A DNA stretch of 64,000 nucleotides from Cordilura impudica (Eukaryota; Arthropoda; Insecta; Diptera; Scathophagidae), in assembly GCA_963682025.1 (NCBI GenBank), contig OY821521.1, forward strand, positions 50,599,807-50,663,806, written 5' to 3'. The position numbers and the translations under genes are program-made. Positions 1 to 10,500 of the stretch are shown one piece after another (within the stretch, counting starts at the first letter, position 1; every line of letters starts with the position of its first letter). Below the pieces are notes generated by a model that saw nothing but the letters and a program-made list of their open reading frames with translations, was not told the DNA's origin and made no database searches.

Positions 1-103
1 TAAAGAAGAATTTGAGTAGATATTAGTTTATTGATGCATTTTTTGCGTTCATCTTATTCCATATGTAACACGAAATCTGCATATGTAATGCTATTGTCGT
101 TAG

Positions 104-691
104 CAGTGCTGCTAATTTTGACAACTTATTTTAATTTCGACGATTTTTCAATTTGTTAAAATGATTTTTTAAATTTGTTAAAATGATGATTGAAGATTTT
201 AAATTTTCAGTAGTATAATAATTAGGATTTCAAGGGTTAAATTAATGGGTTGTAAATCGAAAATTGATAGTTTTTGTTCATTGTAAATGTAAATTACAAA
301 ATATGTATAGATTTAATTCTGGGTCAAGTCGTTTCAAAACGAAACACCTTGAATAGCATCTCCATTTGAGATTTAAGTTTTAATTACGGCGATGCTTTAA
401 ACCTATATTATATGTTTCAGCTGTCAATAAAATTATTTAGTTGATTGCTGTGTTAAATTTTTTTCGTTGAAATTTCATCACTAATACATTTTTATATATA
501 GAAATAACCAATGATGTAATAATATTCGTAATATGAATGATATAAATAAATTTTATTGTTTCCTTTTGTAGTATTTTTTCGAGTTTTATAAGCGGTAAAA
601 TTTTCTTGACAATTTCTTGTTTTAAAAATGACGATTTTGGCGATTTAGTTTCCAAAATTGTCAATTTCAGAAGATTTTATTAGCAGCACTG
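104..691. mobile_element. Non-autonomous hAT-type MITE
   Basis: Both ends carry the same 13-bp terminal inverted repeat, CAGTGCTGCTAAT (104-116 and, inverted, 679-691). The flanks are GTCGTTAG (96-103) and GTCGGTAA (692-699), an 8-bp target duplication with 6 of 8 bases conserved. TIR sequence and 8-bp duplication are typical of the hAT superfamily. The 588-bp interior is AT-rich and has no transposase-like reading frame, so it would depend on a transposase supplied elsewhere. The decayed duplication implies it is older than the intact hAT element that starts 39 bp further on. Confidence 0.6.
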
Positions 692-749
692 GTCGGTAAC
701 AAAGAAGAGAGAAAATTGTGTGTGGGTTTCAGTGTTGCCACCAGTGAAC

Positions 750-805
750 CAAAAAATTATCCAGGAGTTTGTCCAAAATTATCCAAAATCCCAAAAATTA
801 TCCAA
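750..805. repeat. Left subterminal ATTATCC repeats of the hAT element
   Basis: Several copies of the motif AATTATCCA occur in one orientation just inside the left TIR. The right subterminal region (3358-3447) has more copies, with one inverted copy next to the end. Clustered subterminal motifs are known transposase-binding sites in hAT elements. The role here is inferred. Confidence 0.5.
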
Positions 806-996
806 AAAAAAAAAAAAGTAAAAAACAATGTTTAAAAAAATTAGAAAACAATTTAAAAAAAAAATAAATTTTTTTTTATTAACAAAAACAAAAGTGGTTT
901 ATTTTAATTCAATTTAAAGAATACAAGAAATTTTTTTAGAAAAAAAGTCATACATTTTGTACTGTTCAGAATAAAAAATATTTTATAATAATAGTA

Positions 997-1002
997 TTTA
1001 TT
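997..1002 (-). terminator. Candidate polyadenylation signal of the hAT transposase
   Basis: AATAAA on the minus strand starts one base after the TAG stop codon (1004-1006). Other AT-rich hexamers follow, so this one is not uniquely supported. Confidence 0.3.
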
Positions 1003-1003
1003 A

Positions 1004-2917
1004 CTAGTTCTTTTTCCAGTTTTTTTTTAACATTTCTTTTGTGGGCTCAAAATTTGTACCACCATTTCTTTCAATGCCTTCTTTTGTAAAAAGAATTGAA
1101 GCAACAGTATTTGAAGATAATTTATTTCGTAAATCAGTTTTTGTTATCTTTAGTTTACTAAAAACTCTTTCTACTGATGAATTAGAAAATGGAAGAATCA
1201 TAAGAAATTTTATAACAACTTCTAAATTTGGAAAAAGATTTTTACCAGCACAATTTGTAATTTTAAAAACTTTTGCCCAATAAGTTTGTACATCTAAATA
1301 ATCAAACAAACCATATTTTTTGTGGTCCAACAAGGCATGTTGACGCCATTCATTGTCTAATTCTTGGTAATTTATTTTAACAAATGGAAATCTAGTTTTA
1401 AAATTAAATAAAGATTTTATTTTAAATGTTTGTGCAAATTTTGGATCCACAATATCAATAATGTTATAAAATTCGTCTTCGAAACAAAATCTTTTTTTTA
1501 TTTGCGATACAACTTCCATATAAAAATTTCGAAAATCGCTATACATTTTATCTTTGTCTTCTTGCGAGCAAAATGTGATAGTATTTTGAGCTGCAAGACC
1601 AATATACATTTCAGTTTGTTCAACAAAGAACTGTTGATTTGTATGATCAAATAACCATAAGTCATTTTGTTTTATAACTTCAACTTCTATAAAATTTGAC
1701 AAAAAAGTTTGTAGCATTTTTGTCACCTCGCTTCTTAGTTTATAAAGCATGGGTTGTTCTGATTGAAAAATCAAATTAAAATCTGTCAGAATACCAAGTG
1801 CATACGATAAAAATTCCAAATACCCTTTAGTTGACTTTTTGTCCAAAGTTGTAAGCATTGATTCTGTTATTTTTGAAGGGTCTTCGAAAACTTCCAATCT
1901 TAAATACGATCGCAAGGCATCATATTGCTCTAGTACTCTATCCACGCATGCTTTTAAAGAAAGCCATCTGGTTATAATGGGCGATAAAATTTTGTGCACT
2001 TCAATTTGAAAGTATTGTTGAAATTCTTGGAGCTTACACTGACGTAAATAGCTACGGTTGAAATAAGACCCTAGATTTCGCAATAAATCTTCTAAGCTGG
2101 TTGGAATTTTTAAAGTTGATTTTGAGGCAATTAAATGAGCAATATGACAAGAGCACTTTACTAGTACGACATTGGGTTTGTCCGTTTTTAAATGAGTACA
2201 AACAGAATTGTATTTACCAAACATGACATTGGGTGTATCAGCAGCAAATCCAATAAGGTTGTCAAAAGGAATATCTTTTTCAATAATAGTTTGCTTTAAA
2301 AGTTGATAGATTTCCTTGGCACTAGAAGCTTCACATTCCTTAAAATCGAAAAACGAATGTTCCATTTTTAAACGGGAGTCATCATAAAAAACTACGACAA
2401 AAGCAATTTGTTTATTTGTGCTTACATCAGTCGTCTCATCGATTATGATTGAAAAAAATGTTTTTTTCAATTTATCAAATAAATCCATAGAAAAACACGG
2501 ACCCAGCACGTTATTCATTATGCCAGTAGCTTTAGTTCTATGCATATTTATATTTTTTAAAGTATCTGAGTCTTTAAACGATTCCTTAAGGGTGGGCAAC
2601 ATGTTATCAATACAAAGAAAAGATAGATTGTTAACTGCCAACATTCCAACTACTTTGTACTCTGCTCGCTTTATATTTTCTGCAACATTTTTCTTTTTTT
2701 GGAAGGATTCATCAATTGTAGCATTATTTTTAATGGCCGATGCAGCTTTTATGTGCTGGGATGATGTTTGATGTGTTTTTAAAACTCTTTTGTGGGCAAC
2801 CATTTGTTTTTTGCAAATTTTACAATATCCATATTCTTTTCCATTTTCTGTTCTTCGCTGTAACCAAATCTTAAAATGGGAATCCTCCAGCCATTGACTT
2901 CCAAATTTATACTCCAT
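1004..2917 (-). CDS. hAT-superfamily transposase with N-terminal zinc finger
   Basis: A 637-residue reading frame filling most of the hAT element. The N-terminus has a BED/TTF-like zinc finger: C32-x2-C35 followed by H49 and H55, expected to bind the element ends. A first catalytic Asp is likely D160 (in IIDETTD). The second is likely D227 in GFAADTPNVM, matching the family's GF.TDGA.VM block. A Cys/His segment (VKCSCHIAHLIAS) follows around 252-264. The C-terminus holds the hAT dimerisation signature FSNSSVERVFSKLK, whose Glu would be the third catalytic residue, then KTDLRNKLS. The length fits the 600-700 residues usual for hAT proteins. The start is preceded by GCC in a strong context (GCCATGG), and a stop codon is in frame just upstream once the short 5' intron is removed. 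No frameshift or internal stop was seen. The exact hAT subfamily (possibly ZNF862-like) is not certain. Confidence 0.92.
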   Translation of the reverse strand: MEYKFGSQWLEDSHFKIWLQRRTENGKEYGYCKICKKQMVAHKRVLKTHQTSSQHIKAASAIKNNATIDESFQKKKNVAENIKRAEYKVVGMLAVNNLSFLCIDNMLPTLKESFKDSDTLKNINMHRTKATGIMNNVLGPCFSMDLFDKLKKTFFSIIIDETTDVSTNKQIAFVVVFYDDSRLKMEHSFFDFKECEASSAKEIYQLLKQTIIEKDIPFDNLIGFAADTPNVMFGKYNSVCTHLKTDKPNVVLVKCSCHIAHLIASKSTLKIPTSLEDLLRNLGSYFNRSYLRQCKLQEFQQYFQIEVHKILSPIITRWLSLKACVDRVLEQYDALRSYLRLEVFEDPSKITESMLTTLDKKSTKGYLEFLSYALGILTDFNLIFQSEQPMLYKLRSEVTKMLQTFLSNFIEVEVIKQNDLWLFDHTNQQFFVEQTEMYIGLAAQNTITFCSQEDKDKMYSDFRNFYMEVVSQIKKRFCFEDEFYNIIDIVDPKFAQTFKIKSLFNFKTRFPFVKINYQELDNEWRQHALLDHKKYGLFDYLDVQTYWAKVFKITNCAGKNLFPNLEVVIKFLMILPFSNSSVERVFSKLKITKTDLRNKLSSNTVASILFTKEGIERNGGTNFEPTKEMLKKNWKKN

Positions 2918-2920
2918 GGC

Positions 2921-2989
2921 CTGTAAAAGTAAAATTATATCACAATTTCAATAAAAAACAATCTTCAATATTATCATTAATATACTTAC
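2921..2989 (-). other. Short intron in the 5' UTR of the hAT transposase gene
   Basis: On the minus strand a donor GTAAGTATA begins at 2989 and an acceptor TTTTACAG ends at 2921, just three bases before the ATG. The 69-bp length is typical of fly introns. Splicing joins TTAA to GCCATGG, placing an in-frame TAA before the ATG, so the intron lies in the untranslated leader and the ATG at 2917 is the first usable one in that frame. This is a prediction from consensus sites only. Confidence 0.55.
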
Positions 2990-3357
2990 TTAACAATCAC
3001 CTGATATATTTAAGATGTTTTTAATATTTTTATTATAACAATGTAAACAGAAAAACCACTAATTGTTTTAAAATTGTCCACAAAATCAAACAAAAATGTT
3101 CACACGAAAAAACTTAACAGTAGCCTACTGACAGCGTTTAAATTTGAAAAATAGCTTCGTTTACCATTAGAAAAAAACAGGACAGATATAAATACTTATA
3201 GAATCATATAATTTGAAAAGCTCAAAATTTAAAAGGCATTGCCAGAACTAAAAACAAAAAAAAAGTGATGTCAAATAAGAAGTAACTAAAAAAATCGCCA
3301 AATAAAATTTAAAAAAAAAATTATATTTTGTCCATGTAAAACTTTAAATTGGAAATG

Positions 3358-3447
3358 ATAAAATTATCCATAAATTATCCAAAAATGAAATTATCCAATG
3401 ATTATCCAAAAAATTTTAAATTATCCATTTTTTGGATAATTATCCAA
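3358..3447. repeat. Right subterminal ATTATCC repeats of the hAT element
   Basis: Six or so AATTATCCA-like motifs lie within 90 bp of the right TIR, including an inverted pair around TTTTTTGGATAATTATCCAA (3429-3447). They mirror the left-end cluster. Confidence 0.5.
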
Positions 3448-3954
3448 GAAGTGGCAACACTGGTGGGTTTGTATAAAATGAGAAAGATTAAATTTTGTTT
3501 GTATTTCCCATTGCTTTGTAGGTGCTAAGTGTGTGTATTATTTCAGCGTTAGAGAATCAGTCAGTCAGTCAGTGAGTCAGGGATCAGCGTAAATATATAT
3601 AAGAGATTAATTTTTATTGTAAATTTTTGAAATACATAAATTTTTAAATCAAGAAAAGTTGTTAACTATAGAAAATATAAAATATATTTTAGTAAATATT
3701 TCTTCTAAATAGACTTGATTACGTCTTCTAGAAGTTGTTTATATCATGTTCAGACGTTCTTTATAGTATGTTCAGAACCACTTGATTCGCTCTCTGAATT
3801 ACGATTGCGAACCCTTATGTTCATACGAGTGTTCTTGTTTCATTTTGACGTTTATATTTTTTGTGCAAATATTTGCAGACATCCTTCTACACTTACGTTT
3901 CACTATTTCATTTTTTCCATTTTTATTTGAATATATGTATGAAAATATATACAT

Positions 3955-4516
3955 TTGGGCAATTCACAACGGGTGTTGTATGTTGTATTTTGTATTAAAA
4001 TACACAATACAATCATTTGTTGTGAACAGTCAGTTGTATTTTCATAATGTAAAACGTTTTCTTTAGTAATTATCGACCCAACGAGGAAAGGTCGCTTCGT
4101 CACTTCTGTTATTTCGTACAAGAGAAAGCACGTGTCGGTTTTTGCTTTTTGGTCATAAGATATACCCTGGCGTTTTAGTTACGTACCTCTTCCATTTTAA
4201 TTTAGAATACAAAAAAAAAAAAAGTTAAAATGTTTTGGTTGAGACTGAAAGAGAAAACACATACTAAAAATATAAACATTAATTTTTATATAAATAAACT
4301 TTTCGTTATTTGCATTATTTGTCATTTTATATTTTATAATTATTTTATAATTATTTATGTTATGATACAATATACAACATTTACTATACATAGCAAATGA
4401 AGTTGTATCGCTGTATCAGATTTTTTAATGAAAATTACCAATAACAATTTTATACTATTGTAAAGTAATACACGATACAACAGATACAACGATACAACCT
4501 GTTGGGAATTGCCCAA
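3955..4516. mobile_element. MITE with TTGGGCAATTC inverted ends
   Basis: The left end begins TTGGGCAATTCACAACGGG and the right end, inverted, reads TTGGGCAATTCCCAACAGG. The similarity continues into GTTGTAT-rich stretches, giving TIRs of about 27 bp or more. The interior is AT-rich and non-coding. No convincing target duplication was seen, so the superfamily is open. Confidence 0.5.
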
Positions 4517-5624
4517 TTTTATTTGTTAAATGTTTCTATTTATTTTATGTTTATGTATTTCTGACAGCTAGTTTAGATAAACTAGCGACAATTTTTTATA
4601 AAAATTTGGAGATGACATTAAATTCTTCGTGGTTCGTAACTTAATTCAAAATGAACCAAGTTGCTGGTTCGCTCTCAAAGTTTTGTGTGGCGAATCATGT
4701 AGATTCAATCATGATTCGGGCGCGAACCGTGAATGAAAGAGAGAACCGCGAATCTTGCTGTCCGTGTGAACGTAGCATTAGCTTCTTCGTCTAATTCAAT
4801 ACAGGTAGTTTTCAATTTTTGTCGAGTGTTGGACATATATATATGTATCTGAAGTGCACAACAAAATAGTGATAAGGTCTTCATTAATGCAACATCTGGA
4901 CATTTTTCTTGTGTTGTGCTCGCGAAAAAATCTTTGTTCTTTTTTTCTTGCGCTTCTCCCCATGGTACAAAATTTTTCATTTCCATAATATGGGTTTCCG
5001 TCTCCTTGTTTTGGTTGGTCGATTATGAGACCTAGCTGTAGATATTTTTCTTGAATTTGTTTTTCTTTTGCTTTCTTTTTTCAAATTTTTTTTTGTTTTT
5101 TCTCACTGTTTCGCCTAACGGACCAAATTACAAATCATAACTCAATTGAAGAATATGCCCCATAATTCGTAGGATTCCTTAAAACTATCGTGTTGTGGTG
5201 GGGGTTGGCTTAATTGACTTGATGCCTTTTGGCATATAATGCAGCTTGACGATGACTTTGTTTCGGTTAACTTTTGTGCAACTTTTTACGCGTTAAAATT
5301 TACTTCAATGTCTTGGTCATCAAATTTAAATTTTACTGGTTAAAGTTCTTTAATTTGATCTTTTATTTTTTTAACTTAAAAGGTGAAGTATACCTGCTCA
5401 TATCTTAAAAGGGTGTGTCCCAATAGTTTTTTCTTACCATTTACCTGTTATTTACATTTTTTCCCCCATTTTGTCAGGTATTTAAACTACATAACTCAAG
5501 TTCCGACTATTAATGTTTTTGAAAAATACCTATGTAAATGTACCTGTTAAAATAAAAAAGATTTTATCCATTAATATAATTTAACAATTAAGCTCATTAT
5601 GTCGCAACTCATTTTTATAAGTAA
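4517..5624. other. No gene recognised; AT-rich spacer
   Basis: No coding region, RNA gene or complete element was recognised. Around 4605-4790 there are several short inverted GGTTCG/CGAACC segments ending in ACGTTCACACGGACA (read on the minus strand), which may be the end of an old MITE. Its partner end near 3775-3840 is too diverged to assert. Confidence 0.4.
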
Positions 5625-5998
5625 TAGCAGATTCCAGCCCTCGAAATTCGAGTGCAAGTTCTAGGAAATTTTATTTTTTCATTAAATAAAGACCCTAAAA
5701 GAATGCTAATCAATTATAGCCAATTCACAAATCAATACTAAAAACAAACTCATTTTTATTACAAACACATTAACAAATTTAATAAAACACACATAGCATA
5801 TGTATAATTTTATGTATGCGTTAGTAGCAAGTTTAAATGCAATTTACTCAAAATAAAAGAAAAAATTTAAAAATCTGTAAATCTAAAAACGGCTAAAAAG
5901 AAATACCTTTCAAAAAATATACGTTTGGTCAAAATCGGGATAAAACGGTAGAACAAAACATCGGTCACAAGAAATCGCCTAGCCTATTAATATTATGA
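5625..5998 (+). mobile_element. Repeat A, copy 1 (Helentron/DINE-like)
   Basis: Starts TAGCAGATTCCAGC, then the hairpin sequence CTCGAAATTCGAGTGC, and ends CTAGCCTATTAATATTATG. The same ~370-bp sequence recurs seven more times in the window, in both orientations. There are no TIRs and no target duplication. A hairpin near one end and a fixed AT-rich other end resemble non-autonomous Helentron/DINE elements of insects. That class assignment is inference. Confidence 0.7.
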
Positions 5999-7413
5999 TA
6001 TGGTCCTTGGCTATGTTCGAAAAAATGTGTCAGTCATATTCATTAGTTGTTAGTTTGATTATAGAAAAATTCCATCGACGAGACAAAATTATTTTCTGGC
6101 CTGTTAAAGCATCGCCACGTTTCGCTGATAGAATTAACTCTTTAAAAAATCTCTCTATCTCATATCTCTTTCTATCTTTGTCTATCCGTCTGTGTCTTGC
6201 TCTCAATATCTCCTTTTGTGTGTGTGTCTTACTCTCTCTCTCTCTATCTCTCTGTGTGTGTGTCGCGTTTGTGTCAACTAAGACCATTTAAAAGTTTTTC
6301 GGAATCTTCAAAGAAAAAGGTTTATAGAAATGGCTACCGTTCTTAAAATATTTACTGCTTAATTTCATAAAAAAGGAGTTCAAAAATCTCAGAAATCAAA
6401 CCGAAATACAGTGGGAGAACAACTGCAATTTGGTAGGAAAAAATTTTATCTTCTTAATGCTTGGTCCGATCATTAAGCAATTTATGGATATAGAGATAAG
6501 CTTTTCATGTACTAAATGAATGAGATACGTTACTGTAACATATAGGACATTACAGGATGTTATATGAGACCAACTGGAGTGTAAATATTTTTGTACAAAA
6601 ATAACCGAAACAACGACTAACGCAAATATATTGTAGTTTCTTTTTTTACTATTCAAATTGTTACTTTAAATTGCTTAGACTAAATTAAACGTTACTAATA
6701 TTTTGCTGCTGCTGCTGTTTGTTGCCGATGGTTCTGTTCATGCAATATATTAGTTGGTTGATTGCAGGTTTTTTTGCCAGTTTTTTTTTAAGGTGTTGGC
6801 TCTACTTTATGTATGTTAAAAGCTGGGATTAACAGTTTGATTGTACTGTACATTTAAGGTAACTTTAATAAATTAAAGGAATGTTGCTTTTAAAGGTTGT
6901 TTATATTTAGTTTAAAAAAGAAAAAGTTGAAACCAATTAAAAATTCTTACGTGCGAATATATTAGAAAAATAAAATATTCAAGCTAAAGATTTTATTCAA
7001 ATTTTATTTTAATCTGTTTTAATTAATTATAAGGAAGGTTTTGCTATACAAATTTTGAAAAAAAAAGATCATAAAAATCACATTGAAATTTTTCAAACTC
7101 TTTCATAAAAGAACATGTACAGTTAACAAAAAAAGTTGTACATATACTAAGGTCAAATAAAAAGAGCTACAGTTTATAAAATATGAAATTAAATGAACTG
7201 AACTGAATAATACATCAAAAGAATTTAGTGGAAAATTCAATTGGGGGAGAGGGTTCAAATCGCCCTAATTGGTGGTCTTATGAAATTGGAAACAGTGTCA
7301 AAATATAAACCAAAATAAAATATTAAAAATTAATTCAACTAGAAAAACTCGGTGGATTGTTTTCTGAGAAGAGTTTGCCACAGCATTCTATAAATGTTAT
7401 CAAACCATTTAAA
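5999..7413. other. No gene recognised; includes a pyrimidine-rich simple repeat
   Basis: Non-coding AT-rich sequence. From about 6150 to 6275 it is a pyrimidine-rich microsatellite of CTCT, TATCT and TGTG tracts. Reading frames here are products of that low complexity. Confidence 0.5.
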
Positions 7414-7605
7414 AGCGCCCTGATAGGTGAGTAGGTAGCGTGTTCGCCTATCATGCGGGGGTCGTGGGTTCGATTCCCACCAGAGGCTTTGGTCTGTTGC
7501 TGCAAAAACTAGCCAAATTCCGGCTTATCCCTGGTCCTAAAAATTAGAATCTGCAGACAAGCCACTCGGCTTCGCGGAACTAGGCTTTAAAAAAAAAAAA
7601 AAAAA
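7414..7605 (+). mobile_element. tRNA-derived SINE
   Basis: A tRNA-like head is followed by a unique body and a poly(A) tail of about 17 bases. The internal RNA polymerase III B box GGTTCGATTCC (7467-7477) matches the consensus exactly, and an A-box-like TAGGTGAGTAGG lies at 7424-7435. An anticodon arm can be drawn as TTCGC-CTATCAT-GCGGG, giving an ATC anticodon related to tRNA-Asp. The acceptor stem does not pair well, so it is not a functional tRNA. No second copy occurs in the window and no clear target duplication was seen. Confidence 0.75.
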
Positions 7606-7789
7606 TTTGGACGTTTTATTAAAGTTTGGTGCTGAGGCAATAACTGGATATAATTTTAATTTTAGTGTTATTCTTATTAATTTGTGCCGTGAAAGAGTTC
7701 ACATCTGATTTTATTTTTATATTGTCAAAAAATGGACCCTCATGACCACAATTAGCGTAGAATCTTAATTTTCTCAAAAAATCTATCTG

Positions 7790-8145
7790 ATATTTTTGTT
7801 TTTTGATAGATTTAAGTGAAGGTCGGGAATCAGCTTTATATGGGGACTATGATTAAAAATTTTACTACAAGTTTTTATTTGAGTGTTTAGTGGGTATAAT
7901 AGACACACATACATAAAATTTTATTGATATAAATATATGATGATCTGGATCTCACGACCATTTTAGGCGGTGTAATAGGGGTTACTTGTATCGGGGCTAC
8001 ATCTGGACATTTACCGATTTTGACCAATTTCAATATCATTTATTATATGAGCGATGAAAGCTTATATTCTTTAATTTCATTAAAATATATTCATATTTGC
8101 GACCTGTAGTTTGATTACAAGATTTACATGTACACACAGACAGAC
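7790..8145 (-). mobile_element. Repeat C, copy 1 (partial, diverged)
   Basis: Inverted relative to the next copy at 8495. It matches the central part of repeat C, for example TTCATTAAAATATATTCATA and the stretch ending in the ACACAGACAGACA box. Both ends are missing and it is clearly more diverged than the other copies. Confidence 0.65.
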
Positions 8146-8340
8146 ATGGTCTCATTTTTTCTCGCTTTCCAAAGGTCCACACAATATGTTTCTCTTGGAG
8201 AGATCACCACCTTATTAGACTCGAATCTGTTTCCGTCTCGTCATTTCTTCAAATTTAGAAACAGGAAAAAGCCGCTGGGAGCCAAATCGGTGTATACGGC
8301 ATCAATTCGAACCTCAACTCGTGTTTTTTTTTGCCATCGA
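8130..8340 (-). pseudogene. Mariner transposase C-terminal remnant
   Basis: The minus strand reads YTDLAPSGFFLFLNLKK-stop-RDGNRFESN, matching the mariner block YSPDLAPSDYFLFPNLK.W....F.SNEE that carries the third catalytic Asp. The Trp codon after NLKK is now a stop (TGA), and the flanking homology decays quickly. It is a short dead fragment lying between two copies of repeat C. The identification rests on about 35 aligned residues. Confidence 0.65.
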
Positions 8341-8494
8341 AACTGTATAAGTGTGCACCTGGGATGGAAGATCAGTTTTTGGTTTAGATAAATTGTACCG
8401 TTATGATTAATGACGGTGATGAATAATAACGGGCGATGAAAAGAAAGTAGACTTTTAAGAACGGATTAAAATGTTTGTTTTATTTTCATAAAAA

Positions 8495-9262
8495 CCACTA
8501 TGTGGTTTGGGTATAATGACTTTGTGCTGCTGTTGTAACTACCAAAAATATTTGACCTAGACCCATATTTTATTATACCGATCGACTTAGAATTACTTTC
8601 TGAGTCGATTTAGCGTTGTCCGTCCGTCTGTGTGTCCATGTAAACCTTGTTACCAAACTACAAGTCGCAAATATGAATATATTTCAATGAAATTTGGTAT
8701 GTAAGCTTTTATCGGCCATAGGATGAACGCTATTGAAATTCGGTCCATGTTCAGACCTGGTCCCCATACAAATGACCCCCATGAAATCGACATAAATTGC
8801 CATAAGATCCAAATTATCATATATATCTCGGTCAAATTGGGTTTGTGTGTGTTTATTATATCCATTTATCAGTCGTCCAAAAATAAACCCTATATGGCAA
8901 TTCTTTGTCATATCCCCCATATAAAGCTGCTTCCCGAGTTTCACTTAAATCTACAAAAATATGGCACAGATTTTTCTCAAATTTGGTTTGTATATATTTT
9001 TTCAAAATATAAGTGACTTCACCAAATATGGTTAGGATCGGTCCATTTTTCGACCTAGTCCTCATATAAATATAGCATCCGATATGAACTTTTTCATATC
9101 TGCAGCCAAAAAAAATTGATAACAATGCCACTCAAATTTGGTTTGTGCTTATTTTCTATATCCACTTAGTTGGGTCGAAGAGATAGGAGCTCTAAACTAT
9201 GGTATAGGGTATCGTATAGTCGGTCTAGACCGACTACAATTTTCTTACTTGTTTTCATAAAT
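8495..9262 (+). mobile_element. Repeat C, copy 2 (near full length)
   Basis: Starts at the small palindrome ACCACTATGTGGT plus GGGTATAATGAC. It carries a GTCCGTCCGTCTGTGTGTCC box at about 8617-8636 and ends in a 20-bp perfect palindrome, TAGTCGGTCTAGACCGACTA, followed by TTTTCTTACTTGTTTT. Full copies are about 750 bp. Short reading frames inside are not conserved between copies. The GTCY box and layout resemble mini-me-type dipteran repeats. Confidence 0.75.
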
Positions 9263-9289
9263 AAAAGTTTATTAAAAATTAATTTATGG

Positions 9290-10045
9290 TTGAAAAAGTT
9301 CCCTGATCAGCTGTACGCTGTAGTTTTGGTGGGATACCTCTGAAGTTTCTTTGGATATTGTTTTTGTCTATTGTACGAATACAAGGACGATCTATTTGTT
9401 CGAGATCTTGACAGTTTTTAGGTCTTCAATTCTTGTATACTAACGAACTTAAGTTTAAAAAAATCTTGGATTTTGGCCTTTTGGTACAAAATTCACATTT
9501 TTCATATTAAAGATATCCAGAGTCCTAATGGAGTAATATGACGATGTGTTGTCAGGCCAGAAGTTATATTTGCCATCAGAGTGATGTTCTTTCAGGAAAG
9601 TAATCAACATTTTCAAATATACCTTCTCGTATAATTCTTGGTTCACTGCAAGTGCTTTTGGTTTGAATTAAGGCTTCGAAGCTCCTTTTTCGGATATTGC
9701 AATTTAGACCACAATCTTTGGTGCAAATTTAAGCTTGAACTATAATTTCAAATTGGAATTACATTTAAATGCGTAATTTCAGTAAAATCAATAATGTCCA
9801 GACTTGCTGAGCTGAAAATAGCTTTCATCATTTAAAACTAATGATTTTTTGTCGTAATTTCGAAGCCTCCATCGGCATTGCGAATTTGTTGTGAACGAAT
9901 ATTTGCTTAACGGTGTACTCTGACGATCTGAATTTTTTCGACACAGTTTTTCAATGTTTGGCAGATATAACTGATAGAAGTGTTTGATGATGATGTTAAA
10001 AAAATTAAATGATTTGCCTAAAAATTTGTCAGTCATCTTCTGCAC
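9290..10045 (-). pseudogene. Degenerate Tc1/mariner-superfamily transposase
   Basis: Two minus-strand stretches carry family motifs in the right order. Near 9865-9790, SLVLNDESYFQLSKSGHY resembles the first catalytic Asp block (LVLDDESYF.LS). Near 9650-9455, FLKEHHSDGKYNFWPDNTSS resembles the second Asp block (..HH.DG.YIFWPDLASSHY), followed by INFVPK-like VNFVPKGQNP. The third catalytic region is scrambled, with stops downstream. It is broken by several frameshifts and cannot encode an enzyme. Confidence 0.6.
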
Positions 10046-10159
10046 GTCGACATTTTTCAGAAAACTGCTTTATTTAAAATTTTTGCCTCCCCAGACAAGT
10101 GCTAAGTACTAAATTAATAAAAAAAAAAAAATGAAATAAAAAAAAAATAATAATGCAAG

Positions 10160-10500
10160 AAAGTGCAGTTTTGTATGCCCTCCGCTCCAGTGTGCAGATT
10201 ATATATATACCTTTGTCATTCTTTCTGTAATCTGGACCCCACAAAATATATATATATTCTTGCTCCTTATTACAAGCGGAGAATATGTCCATATCGATGT
10301 CCGTCTGTCCGCCTATGGAAATCACGATGCCGCCCTCAATAAATCAGCTGGGTTCCTCATTTTAAGTGAAAATGATACATTGACATGCTGAGCAGGTTGC
10401 TATTAAAAATCATCATAATCTGTTCAATAGGTCCCGAGAAAATCTTTTAGACTAGAAACTTTAAATCTTTTAAATATATACCCTATTAAATACATTTAAA
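10160..10500 (+). mobile_element. Repeat D, copy 1
   Basis: Shares with the copies at 20193, 43594 and 62430 a CTCCGCTCCAGTGTGCAG-like start, a TATATA stretch, 'tctggacccca', the box GTCCGTCTGTCCGCCT (10300-10315) and the following segment ATTGACA-GCTGAGCAGGTTGCTATT. Non-coding. Related in layout to repeat C. Confidence 0.6.

Larger units (their letters stand above)
730..3462 (-). mobile_element. Complete hAT-superfamily DNA transposon
   Basis: A 2,733-bp element bounded by a perfect 12-bp TIR, CAGTGTTGCCAC (730-741; inverted at 3451-3462). It is flanked by a perfect 8-bp target duplication, GTGGGTTT (722-729 and 3463-3470). Inside lies one unbroken transposase gene on the minus strand (1004-2917). 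Both subterminal regions hold clustered ATTATCC motifs, plausible transposase-binding sites. Perfect ends, perfect duplication and an open gene together suggest recent insertion. Transposition competence cannot be judged from sequence alone. Confidence 0.93.

Noticed and set aside
2418..2771. 117-codon plus-strand frame opposite the hAT transposase
   Set aside because: It is the antisense shadow of the transposase gene, with no conserved domain.
4605..4800. MITE end reading ACGTTCACACGGACA on the minus strand
   Set aside because: The supposed partner near 3775-3840 matches only loosely and no target duplication was found.
7414..7486. A functional tRNA gene
   Set aside because: The B box is perfect and an anticodon arm can be drawn, but the acceptor stem does not pair and a body plus poly(A) follow, so it is a SINE.
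8723..9016. 97-codon frame within repeat C copy 2
   Set aside because: The frame is not kept in the other C copies (for example 12066 or 22371 onward), so it is not selected as protein.
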